A DNA stretch of 64,000 nt from Vibrio celticus (GCF_024347335.1 NZ_AP025463.1:372001-436000); one strand, 5' to 3'. Shown: positions 1 through 9,620, counted from the stretch's first letter. Numbers and translations: made by a program. Notes: a model not told the origin generated them from the letters alone.

Positions 1-519
1 GAACTGATTGGCACTATTATCTTAGTGACGCCGGGTCTAGTCATCAGTACTGGTCTTTTCTTATTGCTGCGTTCATTTACCGATGTATTCAGCTTGGCTT
101 TCTTTATTGTGATTGCCGTGAATAGCTTGATGGCGCTGCCTTACGTGATTAAAACCTTAGCTCAACCTATGCTGCACCTGTCTCAGCAGTATCAGTATGT
201 GTGTGCGAGCTTAGGGATGACGGGCTTCACCCGATTCAGACTCGTGGAATGGCGAGCATTACGTAAACCTATGGCACACGCATTCTCAATTAGCTTCATG
301 CTTGCAATGGGAGATTTAAGTGCGATTGCCTTGTTTGGCAGTCATGATTTTAGAACACTACCTTTGTATCTATTCCAATTGCTAGGCAGCTATCAGATGG
401 AAGCCGCAGCCGTTGTTTCGGTAAGTCTGCTGTTGTTGAGTGTCGGTAGTTTTAGTCTGATTGAATTTTTATTTACTCGAAACTCAAGGCTAGATGCTAA
501 AGGGTTAAGGAACCGATGA
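1..519 (+). CDS. thiP: Thiamine/TPP ABC transporter permease ThiP (3' part)
   Basis: The reading frame is open from base 1, so this is the C-terminal end (about 172 residues) of a longer permease whose start lies outside the window. It shows several hydrophobic membrane segments and an EAA-type coupling loop (ASLGMTGFTRFRLVEWRAL) that contacts the ATPase. The next gene overlaps it by 4 bp (ATGA) and encodes the matching ATPase, which supports assignment to the thiamine importer ThiBPQ rather than another binding-protein-dependent permease. Family assignment rests on similarity and context; substrate specificity cannot be read from this fragment. Confidence 0.85.
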   Translation, partial: ELIGTIILVTPGLVISTGLFLLLRSFTDVFSLAFFIVIAVNSLMALPYVIKTLAQPMLHLSQQYQYVCASLGMTGFTRFRLVEWRALRKPMAHAFSISFMLAMGDLSAIALFGSHDFRTLPLYLFQLLGSYQMEAAAVVSVSLLLLSVGSFSLIEFLFTRNSRLDAKGLRNR

Positions 520-1223
520 TGTTAGTGATGAAAGATGTGGACTACCACTATCACCGAGAGTTGTTTAGTTTTGATTTTCAAGCAGAGCAGGGCGACATTG
601 TTGCATTGATGGGGCCTAGTGGTGCGGGTAAATCAACACTGCTAGCGCTGGTTGCTGGTTTTATTGAGCCTACATCGGGTGAGATATCTGTAGCAGGACA
701 ATCTTTGATAGGCAAAGAGGCGCATCAACGCCCATTAGCTATGTTGTTCCAAGAGCATAACTTGTTTGCCCATCTCACCGTGCGTGAAAATATTGGTTTG
801 GGGCTGCATCCTGGGTTAAAGCTTACGGCAACCCAAAAGCTTGAAGTTGAGCAAGCAGCTGTACAAGTTGGGGTCGCGGAGTATTTGGATAGATTGCCGG
901 AGCATTTATCGGGCGGTCAACGTCAGCGTGTTGCGCTAGCTCGATGTTTTGTGCAACCGCATGATATTTGGCTGCTTGATGAGCCCTTTTCAGCGCTTGA
1001 TCCTTTGCTTCGTGAAGAGATGCTTAGCTTAGTTAAGCGATTAGCAGCAGAGCGAAACATTACTGTTTTGATGGTGACACACCACTTAGGTGATGCGCGC
1101 AGTATCGCGAACAAGTTTGTGTTTGTGGCACTGGGTAAGGTTTTAGTCGAAGACTCGATAGATGCGCTAACGGCCGATCACCCACAAGGCGAATTGAGTT
1201 CCTTTGTTCGAGCCGGAGAATAA
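516..1223 (+). CDS. thiQ: Thiamine ABC transporter ATP-binding protein ThiQ
   Basis: ATPase of the thiamine/TPP importer at the inner face of the cytoplasmic membrane. The 235 residues carry Walker A GPSGAGKST (33-41), signature LSGGQ (131-135), Walker B ending in Asp155-Glu156, and a switch-histidine motif (MVTHH) near 190. This is short for an ABC ATPase, with no C-terminal regulatory extension, as expected for ThiQ. The start overlaps the thiP stop (ATGA), implying translational coupling. It is the last gene of the operon and is followed by a hairpin terminator at 1275-1302. Any TPP riboswitch controlling the operon would lie upstream of the window. Confidence 0.9.
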   Translation: MMLVMKDVDYHYHRELFSFDFQAEQGDIVALMGPSGAGKSTLLALVAGFIEPTSGEISVAGQSLIGKEAHQRPLAMLFQEHNLFAHLTVRENIGLGLHPGLKLTATQKLEVEQAAVQVGVAEYLDRLPEHLSGGQRQRVALARCFVQPHDIWLLDEPFSALDPLLREEMLSLVKRLAAERNITVLMVTHHLGDARSIANKFVFVALGKVLVEDSIDALTADHPQGELSSFVRAGE

Positions 1224-1274
1224 CGACTGAGTCCTGATATTGAGTACTTCTTAATATTGAGAGCGTCGAATACA

Positions 1275-1303
1275 AAAAGACCTAGCATGTGCTAGGTCTT
1301 TTA
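1275..1303. terminator. Bidirectional terminator between thiQ and darP
   Basis: A 12-bp perfect stem (AAAAGACCTAGC, loop ATGT, complementary arm) with A and T runs on its two sides. It lies between the convergent genes thiQ (+) and darP (-) and can serve both. Confidence 0.85.
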
Positions 1304-1332
1304 CTATCTTTCTGAGTAAAGGGAGACGAAGA

Positions 1333-1857
1333 TTAGTCGCCTAGCTTTAGCTCTTTTAAGATTTGGAAGATTTCACGAGAAGACTTAGCCGGTTTATTTG
1401 CCGCTTTCTCTTTGTTAGCTTGACGAGCTAGCTGACGAAGACGCTGACGGTCTGCTTCAGGGTACATATCCATCACGTCTGAAATGGCAGCATCGCCTTC
1501 AGCAACAACGCGGTCACGCAGTTGCTCTAGTTTGTGCAGTTCAACTGTTGCTTGTGAGTGTTTGTTACGTACTTTATCCAAAGCCGCTTGAATTGGCTCA
1601 GGATCGACATTACGCATTACTTTACCAATGTATTGAAGTTGACGACGCTTCGCTTCATTTTTAAAGCGTTGTGCATCTTTAATCGCTTGTGCCAAATCTT
1701 CAGACAGCGGAAATTTGTCTAATACAGAAGGCTTTAGACCAACAAGCTCTTCTCCCAGCTTTTGCAGGGCATCCATGTCCGTTTTCATTTCTGTCTTACT
1801 TACCCAGATGATTTCTTCTTCTGGTTCCCATGGGGCTTTTTGGTTTTTGCGAGCCAT
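1333..1857 (-). CDS. darP: Ribosome biogenesis factor DarP (YjgA, DUF615)
   Basis: A 174-residue, highly charged protein of the YjgA/DUF615 family, named DarP in E. coli, where it associates with the 50S subunit and promotes late assembly of the large subunit. The N-terminal acidic and Trp-containing segment (WEPEEEIIWVSKTEMKTDM) followed by the KLGEELV/KFPLSEDLAQAI region is typical. Length matches the family (about 180). It is divergent from pmbA, the same neighbourhood as in E. coli. Confidence 0.9.
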   Translation of the reverse strand: MARKNQKAPWEPEEEIIWVSKTEMKTDMDALQKLGEELVGLKPSVLDKFPLSEDLAQAIKDAQRFKNEAKRRQLQYIGKVMRNVDPEPIQAALDKVRNKHSQATVELHKLEQLRDRVVAEGDAAISDVMDMYPEADRQRLRQLARQANKEKAANKPAKSSREIFQILKELKLGD

Positions 1858-1975
1858 CTTTTCTGCCTATGTCACTATCTCAAACGAATATATTGCCTAT
1901 TTTAGCAAGAATCTTGGGGAGAAAGCGAAATTCTTGTTATCCTACGTAATATTGACCTAAAAAATTAGAATAGAT

Positions 1976-3319
1976 ATGGATGTAAAACAGCAAGTCGCCC
2001 AGCAAAGAGTTGAGCTAGAAGCCGCAGTAGCTAAAGCGTTGGATATGGCATCAGTGAGTGCAGACGCAGCTGAGGTCGCTATTACTAAGTCAACGGGTTT
2101 AAGTGTTTCAACACGTATGTGTGAAGTGGAAAACGTTGAATTTAATAGTGATGGTGCGCTAGGTATTACTGTTTATCGCGGCCAGAAAAAAGGCAGCGCA
2201 TCTACATCTGATCTGAGTGAAAAGGCTATTGCTCAAACAGTCGCGGCTGCGCTTGATATCGCTCAGTACACGTCTGAAGACCCATTTGCAGGTCCGGCAG
2301 CAAAAGAATACATGGTAAAAGAAATTCCAGACTTGGATCTTTTCCACCCTGATGAACCAAACCCTGACTATGCCGCTGAGATTGCAATTGCTGCTGAGAA
2401 GCAAGCGTTAGCTTATAGCGACAAGATCAAACAGAGTGATGGTGCAAGCTACGATAGCCACTATGGCGTTAAGGTTTATGGTAACAGCCATGGCTTACTA
2501 GCAAGCTACGCTTCAAGTCGCCATAGCACGAGCTGCTGTGTAATTGGACAAGGCGCTAACGGTGAGATGGAGCGAGACTACAGCTACACCGTTGCACGTC
2601 ACCGTGATGAGCTATGGACGCCTGAGCGCGTAGGTCAAGAAGCAGCAGAAAAGACCATTAGCCGTTTGGATGCGAAAAAGCTACCAACAGGCCAATACCC
2701 AATTATGTTCGCTAACGATGTTGCTACTGGCTTGATTGGTCACCTTGTGATGGCAATCAGTGGCGGTAATCTTTACCGTAAATCATCGTTCCTATTGGAT
2801 CATCTAGGTCAGAAAATCCTACCTGACTGGTTTAACATTTCTGAGCGACCACATATCTTGCGTGGTTTGGCGTCAAGCCCATTTGATAGCGAAGGTGTGT
2901 TCACTCAAGATCGTGAAATCATCACTGATGGTGTTCTGGCGACTTATCTACTGACGAGTTACGCAGCACGTAAAATGGACATGACACCAACAGGCCATGC
3001 TGGTGGTATTCATAACTGGTTCGTTAAATCGACCGGCCAAAACTTTGAGCAGATGCTAAAAGAGTTGGGTACGGGCTTCCTAGTGACTGAAGTGATGGGC
3101 CAAGGCGTTAATACCGTAACGGGTGATTACTCTCGTGGCGCTGCGGGTTTCTGGGTTGAGAACGGAGAGATCCAATACCCAGTCTCAGAAGTAACAATCG
3201 CTGGTAACCTAAAAGACATGTTTACTCAGATTGTTGCTGTGGGTAACGACGTAGAAACACGTTCGCAAATTCAAACGGGTTCTATCCTGCTTGAGTCGAT
3301 GAAAGTCGCGGGTGAGTAA
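1976..3319 (+). CDS. pmbA: Metalloprotease-like PmbA/TldE
   Basis: 447-residue TldE/PmbA subunit. In E. coli it forms a heterodimeric protease with TldD and is needed for microcin B17 maturation and CcdA turnover. The sequence has the Gly-rich C-terminal half characteristic of the TldD/PmbA family and lacks an HExxxH zinc site, as expected because the zinc ligands sit in TldD. Divergent from darP; the 118-bp gap holds both promoters. It is followed by a strong terminator. Confidence 0.93.
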   Translation: MDVKQQVAQQRVELEAAVAKALDMASVSADAAEVAITKSTGLSVSTRMCEVENVEFNSDGALGITVYRGQKKGSASTSDLSEKAIAQTVAAALDIAQYTSEDPFAGPAAKEYMVKEIPDLDLFHPDEPNPDYAAEIAIAAEKQALAYSDKIKQSDGASYDSHYGVKVYGNSHGLLASYASSRHSTSCCVIGQGANGEMERDYSYTVARHRDELWTPERVGQEAAEKTISRLDAKKLPTGQYPIMFANDVATGLIGHLVMAISGGNLYRKSSFLLDHLGQKILPDWFNISERPHILRGLASSPFDSEGVFTQDREIITDGVLATYLLTSYAARKMDMTPTGHAGGIHNWFVKSTGQNFEQMLKELGTGFLVTEVMGQGVNTVTGDYSRGAAGFWVENGEIQYPVSEVTIAGNLKDMFTQIVAVGNDVETRSQIQTGSILLESMKVAGE

Positions 3320-3345
3320 TTCAATTAAAGCGAATCTGATGAATT

Positions 3346-3375
3346 AAAAAAGGGAGCCGATGGCTCCCTTTTTGT
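3346..3375. terminator. Terminator after pmbA
   Basis: Stem AAAAAGGGAGCC / GGCTCCCTTTTT with a GAT loop. Symmetrical A and T runs allow termination of pmbA (+) and of mgtE (-). Confidence 0.85.
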
Positions 3376-3416
3376 TTTCTGTATTTCGCCAAAAATTGGC
3401 TAACTGCTTATGCTAA

Positions 3417-4772
3417 CTAGATCAGTATGGTCGCTAAGCCTAGGAACACGGATAGGCCAATAACATCAGTGACGGTAGTGAGTGCCATACCACCTGCCAA
3501 TGCCGGATCGATATTCATCTTCTTCAGCATCACAGGGATGGTTACACCAGCGATACCCGCGACAATCAAGTTGGTCATCATTGCAGCTGATATGATGCCT
3601 CCCAGTATCCAATTGCCTTTCCAAGCAACCACTATACCGCCAATAATAACGGCCCATAGAATGCCGTTAAGGAAGCCGATAGAGGCTTCTTTGAGTAACA
3701 GTTCGCGTTTGTTACTGTCACCAATGTGACCAAGCGCTAAACCACGAATCACTAGAGCGACGGTTTGGTTACCGGCAACACCACCCATGGACGGTACGAT
3801 GGTCATCAAAACAGCGATGGCTGCCATCTCATTCAGTGTCGCCTCAAACATATTAGACACAGACGCTGCTGCGAGTGCCGCCAAAACATTTGCGCCTAAC
3901 CACACACTACGACGACGAGCGGATTTTACTACTGGTGCGAAGGTATCTTCGTCATCGTCCATACCCGCCATACTCATCATTGAGTGCTCGGCATCTTCAC
4001 GGATAACATCAACCACGTCATCGATGGTGATACGACCAACAAGGTGTTGATTGCTATCGACTACTGGCGCTGAAACCCAATTACGACGTTCGAACAGGCT
4101 CGCAATGTCGGAAGCGCTGGTTTCAACCGCGATCGCTTCGTCGGCATCCTCCATCACTTCGGAAACTGCCACGTCAGGCTGAGTCGTTACCAGTGTGGTA
4201 AGCGATAGGTTACCGATAAGACGTTCTTCTTCATCAATAACATACAGAGCATCAGTTGCATCGGGCAGTTCGCCACGCATACGCATGTAGCGCAATACAA
4301 CGTCAACATCGACATCACCACGAATCGTGATTACGTCGGTATTCATGATCGCACCCGCTGAATCTTCAGGGTACGACAGGGCAGTTTCAACTAATGCACG
4401 ATCGACGGAGTCCATTTGAGAAAGGACTTCGCGAGAAACATCGTCGGGTAGGCTTCGAAGTACGTACGCAACGTCATCGGTTTCCATACCTTCGGTTGCT
4501 TCTGCTAAGGTCTCCGGTGCCATTTTTGACACAAGAGCATCTTTGACGTCTTCGTTTAGTTCATCAAGAATTTCACCGTAGTCTTCAGGATCGGTGAGTT
4601 GCCAGAGTACGTCACGACTTTTGCGAGGGGAGGCTTCTAAAAGGTGTGCAATATCCTCAGGTTCCATGTCCTGAAGTTGTCGGCGTACGTGAACAAATCG
4701 GCCGTTTTCTAGGGCTTCGCTGACTTCTTGGAGGGTTTGGTGAGCTTGGTCGAATTCTAATTGCTCTGCCAT
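3417..4772 (-). CDS. mgtE: Magnesium channel MgtE
   Basis: 451-residue MgtE-family Mg2+ channel of the inner membrane. Order of domains: acidic N-terminal superhelical domain (about 1-130), two CBS domains (about 130-260, including a YPEDSAGAIMN entry and an ISIDDVVDVI-like exit), a connecting helix, then five hydrophobic membrane segments (about 285-450) with the conserved GGVAGNQ motif. The N and CBS domains sense cytosolic Mg2+ and gate the pore in characterised homologues. It is downstream of ptsO with a 148-bp gap, so it may have its own promoter. Confidence 0.93.
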   Translation of the reverse strand: MAEQLEFDQAHQTLQEVSEALENGRFVHVRRQLQDMEPEDIAHLLEASPRKSRDVLWQLTDPEDYGEILDELNEDVKDALVSKMAPETLAEATEGMETDDVAYVLRSLPDDVSREVLSQMDSVDRALVETALSYPEDSAGAIMNTDVITIRGDVDVDVVLRYMRMRGELPDATDALYVIDEEERLIGNLSLTTLVTTQPDVAVSEVMEDADEAIAVETSASDIASLFERRNWVSAPVVDSNQHLVGRITIDDVVDVIREDAEHSMMSMAGMDDDEDTFAPVVKSARRRSVWLGANVLAALAAASVSNMFEATLNEMAAIAVLMTIVPSMGGVAGNQTVALVIRGLALGHIGDSNKRELLLKEASIGFLNGILWAVIIGGIVVAWKGNWILGGIISAAMMTNLIVAGIAGVTIPVMLKKMNIDPALAGGMALTTVTDVIGLSVFLGLATILI

Positions 4773-4920
4773 ATTTTCCTCCTATCTCATTATTCTAACA
4801 ATGCTTGGAATAGTAACTTAATTCTGGGGCTTATTTAAATCATAAACTTAGATAGAACTAAGATTTAATATTGGTTGGTTCGCTGTTTGAGTATTATGTG
4901 TTGTAAGTGAAGCGTTTTCG

Positions 4921-5196
4921 CTACTCACCCTCATCAAACTTGTCTTCAATGAGATGACAGACGGCATCAAGCGCTTGCTGTGAATCGGTGCCTGCAGCTT
5001 GAATAGTAATATGTTGCCCTTGCGCTGATTCCAGCATAAGTAGCCCCATCACACTGTCTGCAGTTGCGATTTTATCTTCTTCGCTATGGATAGTGATGGT
5101 TGCATCAAAGCTTTGGGCAAGCTCAACCAATTTTACGGCTGCTCTAGCGTGAAGACCCAAGCGATTTTGGATCAGTACAGTTCGAGTTAATTCCAT
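4921..5196 (-). CDS. ptsO: Nitrogen-PTS phosphocarrier NPr
   Basis: 91-residue HPr-like protein of the nitrogen-related PTS, passing phosphate from EI-Ntr (PtsP) to EIIA-Ntr (PtsN). The phospho-accepting histidine is His16 in NRLGLHARAA. It is 2 bp downstream of rapZ in the conserved rpoN-hpf-ptsN-rapZ-ptsO order, which distinguishes it from the sugar-PTS HPr (normally beside ptsI). Confidence 0.94.
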   Translation of the reverse strand: MELTRTVLIQNRLGLHARAAVKLVELAQSFDATITIHSEEDKIATADSVMGLLMLESAQGQHITIQAAGTDSQQALDAVCHLIEDKFDEGE

Positions 5197-5198
5197 GG

Positions 5199-6068
5199 TT
5201 AGCCCTGTTGGTGCTTCTCTAGGGAGGCGTGTCTGATTTGAACTTGATGACCTAGTTGATCGAAGTACTCACCAATTTTTTGAGTTAGATAAACCGAGCG
5301 GTGTTTACCGCCAGTACAACCAATCGCGACCGTTAGGTAACTGCGATTATTCTTCTCCAACATTGGCAACCACTGTTCAACAAAGCCTTGGATCTGTTGC
5401 TTGAGCTCAAGAACTTCTGCGTGTTTTTCTAGAAAAGAGTGAATTGGAGCATCAAGACCTGTTAAAGGTCGTAGTGCTGGTTCCCAGTGAGGGTTCGGCA
5501 AAAAGCGAACGTCGAACACATAGTCGGCATCACTTGGTAGGCCGTATTTAAAACCGAAAGATTGAAAGACAATGATTAGCTCTTGCTTCTCTTTGCCTTC
5601 AACTTTAAATCGAACCTTTTCGCTCAATTCGTAGAGGTTGCAGTCACTACTATCAATCACAATGCAGGCTTGCTCTGCGAGAGGTGTTAGGAGTGTCTTT
5701 TCCAAATCAATCGCTTGCTCAAGAGATAATTTTTCTTGGCCGATCGATAAAGGATGGATTCTGCGTGTTTCGCTGTAGCGCTTGAGTAACGTCTGCTTGC
5801 TTGCATCGAGGAACAAGACGTTCACATCAATGTTGGTTGCAGACTCTAGCTGCTCTAGCATTTCTGTGACTAACTGAGGCTCTTTCGGTAGGTTACGAAT
5901 ATCAATGCTAACCGCGACGTTTTGATTGATCTCGCGTACCGACTCGACGAAGTCGTTGAGCAAGTTTACTGGAAGGTTATCGACACAGTAATACCCCAAG
6001 TCTTCAAGGACTCGTAGCGCAACACTTTTACCGGCCCCAGATTGGCCACTAACAACGATTAACCGCAT
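5199..6068 (-). CDS. rapZ: RNase adapter protein RapZ
   Basis: 289-residue YhbJ/RapZ protein. The N-terminal kinase-like P-loop domain has GQSGAGKS at 8-15; the C-terminal domain carries the basic GCTGGKHRS region. In E. coli it guides RNase E to the sRNA GlmZ and so controls glucosamine-6-phosphate synthase; here the function is inferred from orthology. It lies in tight operon spacing with ptsN (1 bp) and ptsO (2 bp). Confidence 0.94.
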   Translation of the reverse strand: MRLIVVSGQSGAGKSVALRVLEDLGYYCVDNLPVNLLNDFVESVREINQNVAVSIDIRNLPKEPQLVTEMLEQLESATNIDVNVLFLDASKQTLLKRYSETRRIHPLSIGQEKLSLEQAIDLEKTLLTPLAEQACIVIDSSDCNLYELSEKVRFKVEGKEKQELIIVFQSFGFKYGLPSDADYVFDVRFLPNPHWEPALRPLTGLDAPIHSFLEKHAEVLELKQQIQGFVEQWLPMLEKNNRSYLTVAIGCTGGKHRSVYLTQKIGEYFDQLGHQVQIRHASLEKHQQG

Positions 6069-6069
6069 G

Positions 6070-6531
6070 TTATTGCTCGCAAGTTGGCACTTGAATCATG
6101 ATGTCGTAAAGCTCTTGATCGCTTTGAGCATTACGCAACTGTTTAAGAGTTTGCTTGTCGTTAAGTCGTTCTGCCATACAAGAAAGGGTTTTTAGATGCT
6201 CCTTGCACTGTTCACTTGGAACAAGCAGGGCAAATAATAGGTCGACAGGACGATTATCAATCGCATCAAATTCGATGGGATCTTGGCATTGCAGTAATAC
6301 AGCAATCGCTTTATCACTGACATTCATACGAGCATGGGGAATAGCAATGCCATTACCAATACCTGTACTGCCCATTTTCTCACGGCTCAACATGCACTCA
6401 AACAGTTCTGTTGAATCTTGACCACAGCTTTCTGCTGCGATCTGACTGATGAGCTCAAGGGCTCTTTTTTTGCTTGTGCATTGGACTGCACTTTTGGTGC
6501 AGTCCAATGAAAGTACTTCGCTTAATTGCAT
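6070..6531 (-). CDS. ptsN: Nitrogen regulatory EIIA (EIIA-Ntr)
   Basis: 153-residue PTS EIIA type-2 domain protein. The phosphorylated histidine is His66 within GIAIPHARM. It is the terminal acceptor of the nitrogen PTS; in enterics the unphosphorylated form regulates K+ uptake and sensor kinases. It has 1-bp gaps to hpf and rapZ, so it is almost certainly co-translated. Confidence 0.94.
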   Translation of the reverse strand: MQLSEVLSLDCTKSAVQCTSKKRALELISQIAAESCGQDSTELFECMLSREKMGSTGIGNGIAIPHARMNVSDKAIAVLLQCQDPIEFDAIDNRPVDLLFALLVPSEQCKEHLKTLSCMAERLNDKQTLKQLRNAQSDQELYDIMIQVPTCEQ

Positions 6532-6532
6532 G

Positions 6533-6820
6533 TTAGTGACTACTTAGCTTTTCTTTGTGCTTGTTGAGTTGGCGGACGAGTTTATCAACCAATGAATCAA
6601 TCGCGGCATACATGCTTTCATCTGTTGCTGTCGCATGGATTTCCCCCTGATTTATATGCAGGGTAGCTTCTGCGATTTGATTGATTTTCTCAACTTTTAA
6701 AACAACCTGTACGCTATTGATATGATCAAAGAAGCGTTCAAGTTTGTCGAATTTGGTGTGAACATAGTCTTGCATTGAATCGGTAAGATCAACGTGATGG
6801 CCTTGAATATTGATTTGCAT
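6533..6820 (-). CDS. hpf: Ribosome hibernation promoting factor Hpf (short form)
   Basis: 95-residue S30EA/YhbH-family protein that binds the 30S decoding site in stationary phase and promotes 100S dimers. The start MQINIQGHHVDLTDSM and the beta-alpha-beta-beta-beta-alpha pattern ending in a Lys-rich tail fit the short Hpf rather than the long form. It is located directly after rpoN, the classical place of this gene. Confidence 0.93.
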   Translation of the reverse strand: MQINIQGHHVDLTDSMQDYVHTKFDKLERFFDHINSVQVVLKVEKINQIAEATLHINQGEIHATATDESMYAAIDSLVDKLVRQLNKHKEKLSSH

Positions 6821-6882
6821 AGACTTTCCTTTTCAGTTGGTTGCCTGATTATAGTTGCTAAGTAAATAGCGACTAAATGAGC

Positions 6883-8343
6883 TTATAGCAGGCGTTTACG
6901 CTGACTCGAAGGGGCAATGCCCAGAGACTCACGGTATTTCGCTATCGTACGTCTAGCTACCTGAATTCCTTGGTCAGCCAGTAAAGCAGCAATCTTGCTA
7001 TCACTTAGAGGTTTCGCGGTGTTTTCTGCTGCGACAAGCTTCTTAATGAGTGCGCGAATTGCTGTCGATGAACATTCACCGCCATTGTCAGTGCTGACAT
7101 GGCTTGAGAAAAAGTATTTGAGTTCGAAGATTCCACGTGGTGTATGCATGAATTTTTGAGTCGTCACACGAGAGATCGTGGATTCGTGCATATCAACAGC
7201 TAACGCAACATCATTCAGAACCATTGGCTTCATCGCTTCTTCGCCATGTTCGAAGAAATCACGTTGATGTTCAACAATGCATCGCGCAACTTTGAGTAGC
7301 GTCTCATTTCGACTCTCTAGGCTTTTAATTAGCCACTTTGCTTCTTGCAAATTTGAGCGGATGTATTGATTGTCGGCGCTGTTGCCTTTACTACCCAGAT
7401 CAGCGTACTGCTGATTCACTTTCAGTTTAGGCACGCTATCAGGGTTAATGGTCACTAACCATTTGCCAAGGTCTTTGAAGACAGATACATCCGGGACCAC
7501 ATACTCAGTTTCATCCGGAGTAATCTTACTGCCAGGGCGAGGGTCCAGCTGTTGAATAAGCTGCAAAACTTCACGTAGTTCTGCTTCTTTCAACTTGGTC
7601 TCTTTGATAACCAATTTGTAATCACGGTTACCAAGTTGGTCAATATGGCTAGTAAGTACTAACTTAGCTTCGTTGAGCCAAGGAGTATCTTGAGGGAAGG
7701 TTGCCAGTTGCAGTAATAAGCAATCTTGCAGATTGATTGACCCGACACCTAGCGGGTCAAATTGTTGAATTCGTTTACGCACGGCTTCAATTTCATCAAG
7801 CTCGATCTCTTCATTGTCGAAGTTTTCAAGGATGTCTTCACAAGTTACAGTGAGGTAGCCATAGTCATCGATGGCATCAATCAACGCGAAAGCTATGCTT
7901 CGGTCGGTGTCAGTGAATGGTGTTAGATCGAGTTGCCAAAGTAGGTAATCGTGCAGGCTTTGAGTGGTTTCACCTTGGTAAACAGGCATGTCGTCATCAA
8001 CTGCAATACCTGTATTACCGGTGTTTGCGCTGTAGACGTCTTCCCAAGTTGTGTCGATTTCTAGTTCGTTGCCAATCTCTGATTTTTCGATTAAGTCTGA
8101 ACTATCAGGTAAGTCTTGCTCTGTGGCTTCAACGGTTTCTTTTTCGTCACTGCTAGGTTTTTCTTCCGATGTTGGCGTGTCTTCATTGCCTTCTTCGACA
8201 TCGAGTAGTGGGTTAGATTCAAGTGCTTCTTGAATCTCTTGTTGCAAATCTAAAGTAGACAATTGCAACAAACGAATCGCTTGCTGCAATTGAGGAGTCA
8301 TTGCTAACTGTTGGCCTAGCTTAAGTTGTAATGAGGGTTTCAT
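6883..8343 (-). CDS. rpoN: RNA polymerase sigma-54 factor
   Basis: 486-residue RpoN. The Gln/Leu-rich activator-interacting region I is at the N terminus (LQLKLGQQLAMTPQLQQAI), followed by a long acidic region II, the core-binding domain, and the RpoN box ARRTIAKYRE near the C terminus, which reads the -24 element. In Vibrio, sigma-54 drives flagellar, nitrogen and quorum-sensing sRNA genes. It is 54 bp downstream of lptB and precedes hpf. Confidence 0.96.
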   Translation of the reverse strand: MKPSLQLKLGQQLAMTPQLQQAIRLLQLSTLDLQQEIQEALESNPLLDVEEGNEDTPTSEEKPSSDEKETVEATEQDLPDSSDLIEKSEIGNELEIDTTWEDVYSANTGNTGIAVDDDMPVYQGETTQSLHDYLLWQLDLTPFTDTDRSIAFALIDAIDDYGYLTVTCEDILENFDNEEIELDEIEAVRKRIQQFDPLGVGSINLQDCLLLQLATFPQDTPWLNEAKLVLTSHIDQLGNRDYKLVIKETKLKEAELREVLQLIQQLDPRPGSKITPDETEYVVPDVSVFKDLGKWLVTINPDSVPKLKVNQQYADLGSKGNSADNQYIRSNLQEAKWLIKSLESRNETLLKVARCIVEHQRDFFEHGEEAMKPMVLNDVALAVDMHESTISRVTTQKFMHTPRGIFELKYFFSSHVSTDNGGECSSTAIRALIKKLVAAENTAKPLSDSKIAALLADQGIQVARRTIAKYRESLGIAPSSQRKRLL

Positions 8344-8397
8344 TCAGTGTGACTTACCTAGTTATTATTCTTAGAACTCTCGATACTCTCTATATAA

Positions 8398-9123
8398 TCA
8401 TAGACGGAATTGTTCGCCTAGATAAACTTGTTTAACTTGTTCGTTATTGAGAACATCTTCAGGAGTACCTTCAGCGATTAGGTGTCCTTGGCTTACGATG
8501 TAAGCTTTTTCACATACGTCTAGTGTTTCACGAACGTTGTGGTCGGTAATCAAAACGCCCAAGCCACGATCGCGTAGGTGAACAATGATTTTTTTGATAT
8601 CGATAACCGAGATCGGGTCAACACCAGCGAACGGTTCATCCAGAAGAATGAACTGCGGGTTTGCTGCTAGTGCGCGAGCAATCTCAACACGACGACGCTC
8701 ACCACCCGACAGAGCCATACCATTACTGGTGCGGATATGTTGGATGTGGAATTCTTCAAGCAGGTCTTCCAACTTATCTTGACGCTGTTCATTGGTCATC
8801 TCATCACGGGTTTGTAATACCGCCATGATGTTGTTCTCAACTGACAACTTACGGAAAATCGATGCTTCTTGTGGCAGATAACCGATACCAAGACGAGAGC
8901 GACTGTGCATTGGCAAGATACTGATGTCTCGGTCATCAATGCTGATGGTGCCCTCATCACGCGCAACCAGACCAACAATCATATAGAAAGACGTGGTTTT
9001 ACCTGCACCGTTAGGCCCAAGCAGACCAACGATCTGGCCTGACTCTACCTGCAAGCTTACATCGGTAACAACTTTGCGCTTGCTGTAGGTTTTCGCTAGG
9101 TTTTTTGCTTTAAGAACAGCCAT
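8398..9123 (-). CDS. lptB: LPS export ATPase LptB
   Basis: 241-residue ABC ATPase powering extraction of LPS by LptB2FG. Walker A GPNGAGKTT, signature LSGGERRR and Walker B FILLDEPFAGVDP are all present. It sits 2 bp after lptA. Its membrane partners LptF and LptG are encoded elsewhere in the window (32-34 kb). Confidence 0.96.
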   Translation of the reverse strand: MAVLKAKNLAKTYSKRKVVTDVSLQVESGQIVGLLGPNGAGKTTSFYMIVGLVARDEGTISIDDRDISILPMHSRSRLGIGYLPQEASIFRKLSVENNIMAVLQTRDEMTNEQRQDKLEDLLEEFHIQHIRTSNGMALSGGERRRVEIARALAANPQFILLDEPFAGVDPISVIDIKKIIVHLRDRGLGVLITDHNVRETLDVCEKAYIVSQGHLIAEGTPEDVLNNEQVKQVYLGEQFRL

Positions 9124-9125
9124 CG

Positions 9126-9620
9126 TTACTTATTCACTTCCGTTGGTTGTAAAACCGTTGACACTCGTTTGTTTTCACCACTGTCAGCGACTAATTTCTG
9201 AGAACCGATCTGGTAAGTGATCTTAGAGCCGCGAATGATACTGCCGTCTTGAGATAGCATCGCATTCTTGGTCATGATCAGTTTGTCGGCAACAAGCTGG
9301 TAATGCAGGTCGTCAGCTTCACCGTAGAGTGTCTTACCATCGTCAGTAAGCTGAGAGAAGGTTGCTGGCTTACCGAAGCCTTGAATTTCTTCAATCTCGC
9401 CGTTTACGGCGTTGCGGGTAACAATAACCTTATCGGCATTGATATTGATGCTGCCTTGTTTAAGGTTTACATCACCAAGAAAGGTTACTTGATTACTTTT
9501 CATATCCAATTGCTGGCTGTCTGAGTCAATGTAGACAGGTTGCTCGCTATCCGAAGAAAGGGCATAGACATTTGGTGCCGCAAGGGTCAAAGCGAATAAA
9601 CTAAGGTGTAAGAGTTTCAT
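9126..9620 (-). CDS. lptA: LPS transport periplasmic bridge protein LptA
   Basis: Periplasmic OstA-fold protein forming the LPS bridge between LptC and LptD. I place the start at the ATG at 9620 (MKLLHLSLFALTLAAPNVYA), which gives a clean Sec signal peptide with an Ala-x-Ala-like site. The frame stays open another 33 bp upstream (to 9653), but that would put hydrophilic residues before the signal. This start overlaps the 3' end of lptC by 20 bp. Length is 164 residues. Confidence 0.92.
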   Translation of the reverse strand: MKLLHLSLFALTLAAPNVYALSSDSEQPVYIDSDSQQLDMKSNQVTFLGDVNLKQGSININADKVIVTRNAVNGEIEEIQGFGKPATFSQLTDDGKTLYGEADDLHYQLVADKLIMTKNAMLSQDGSIIRGSKITYQIGSQKLVADSGENKRVSTVLQPTEVNK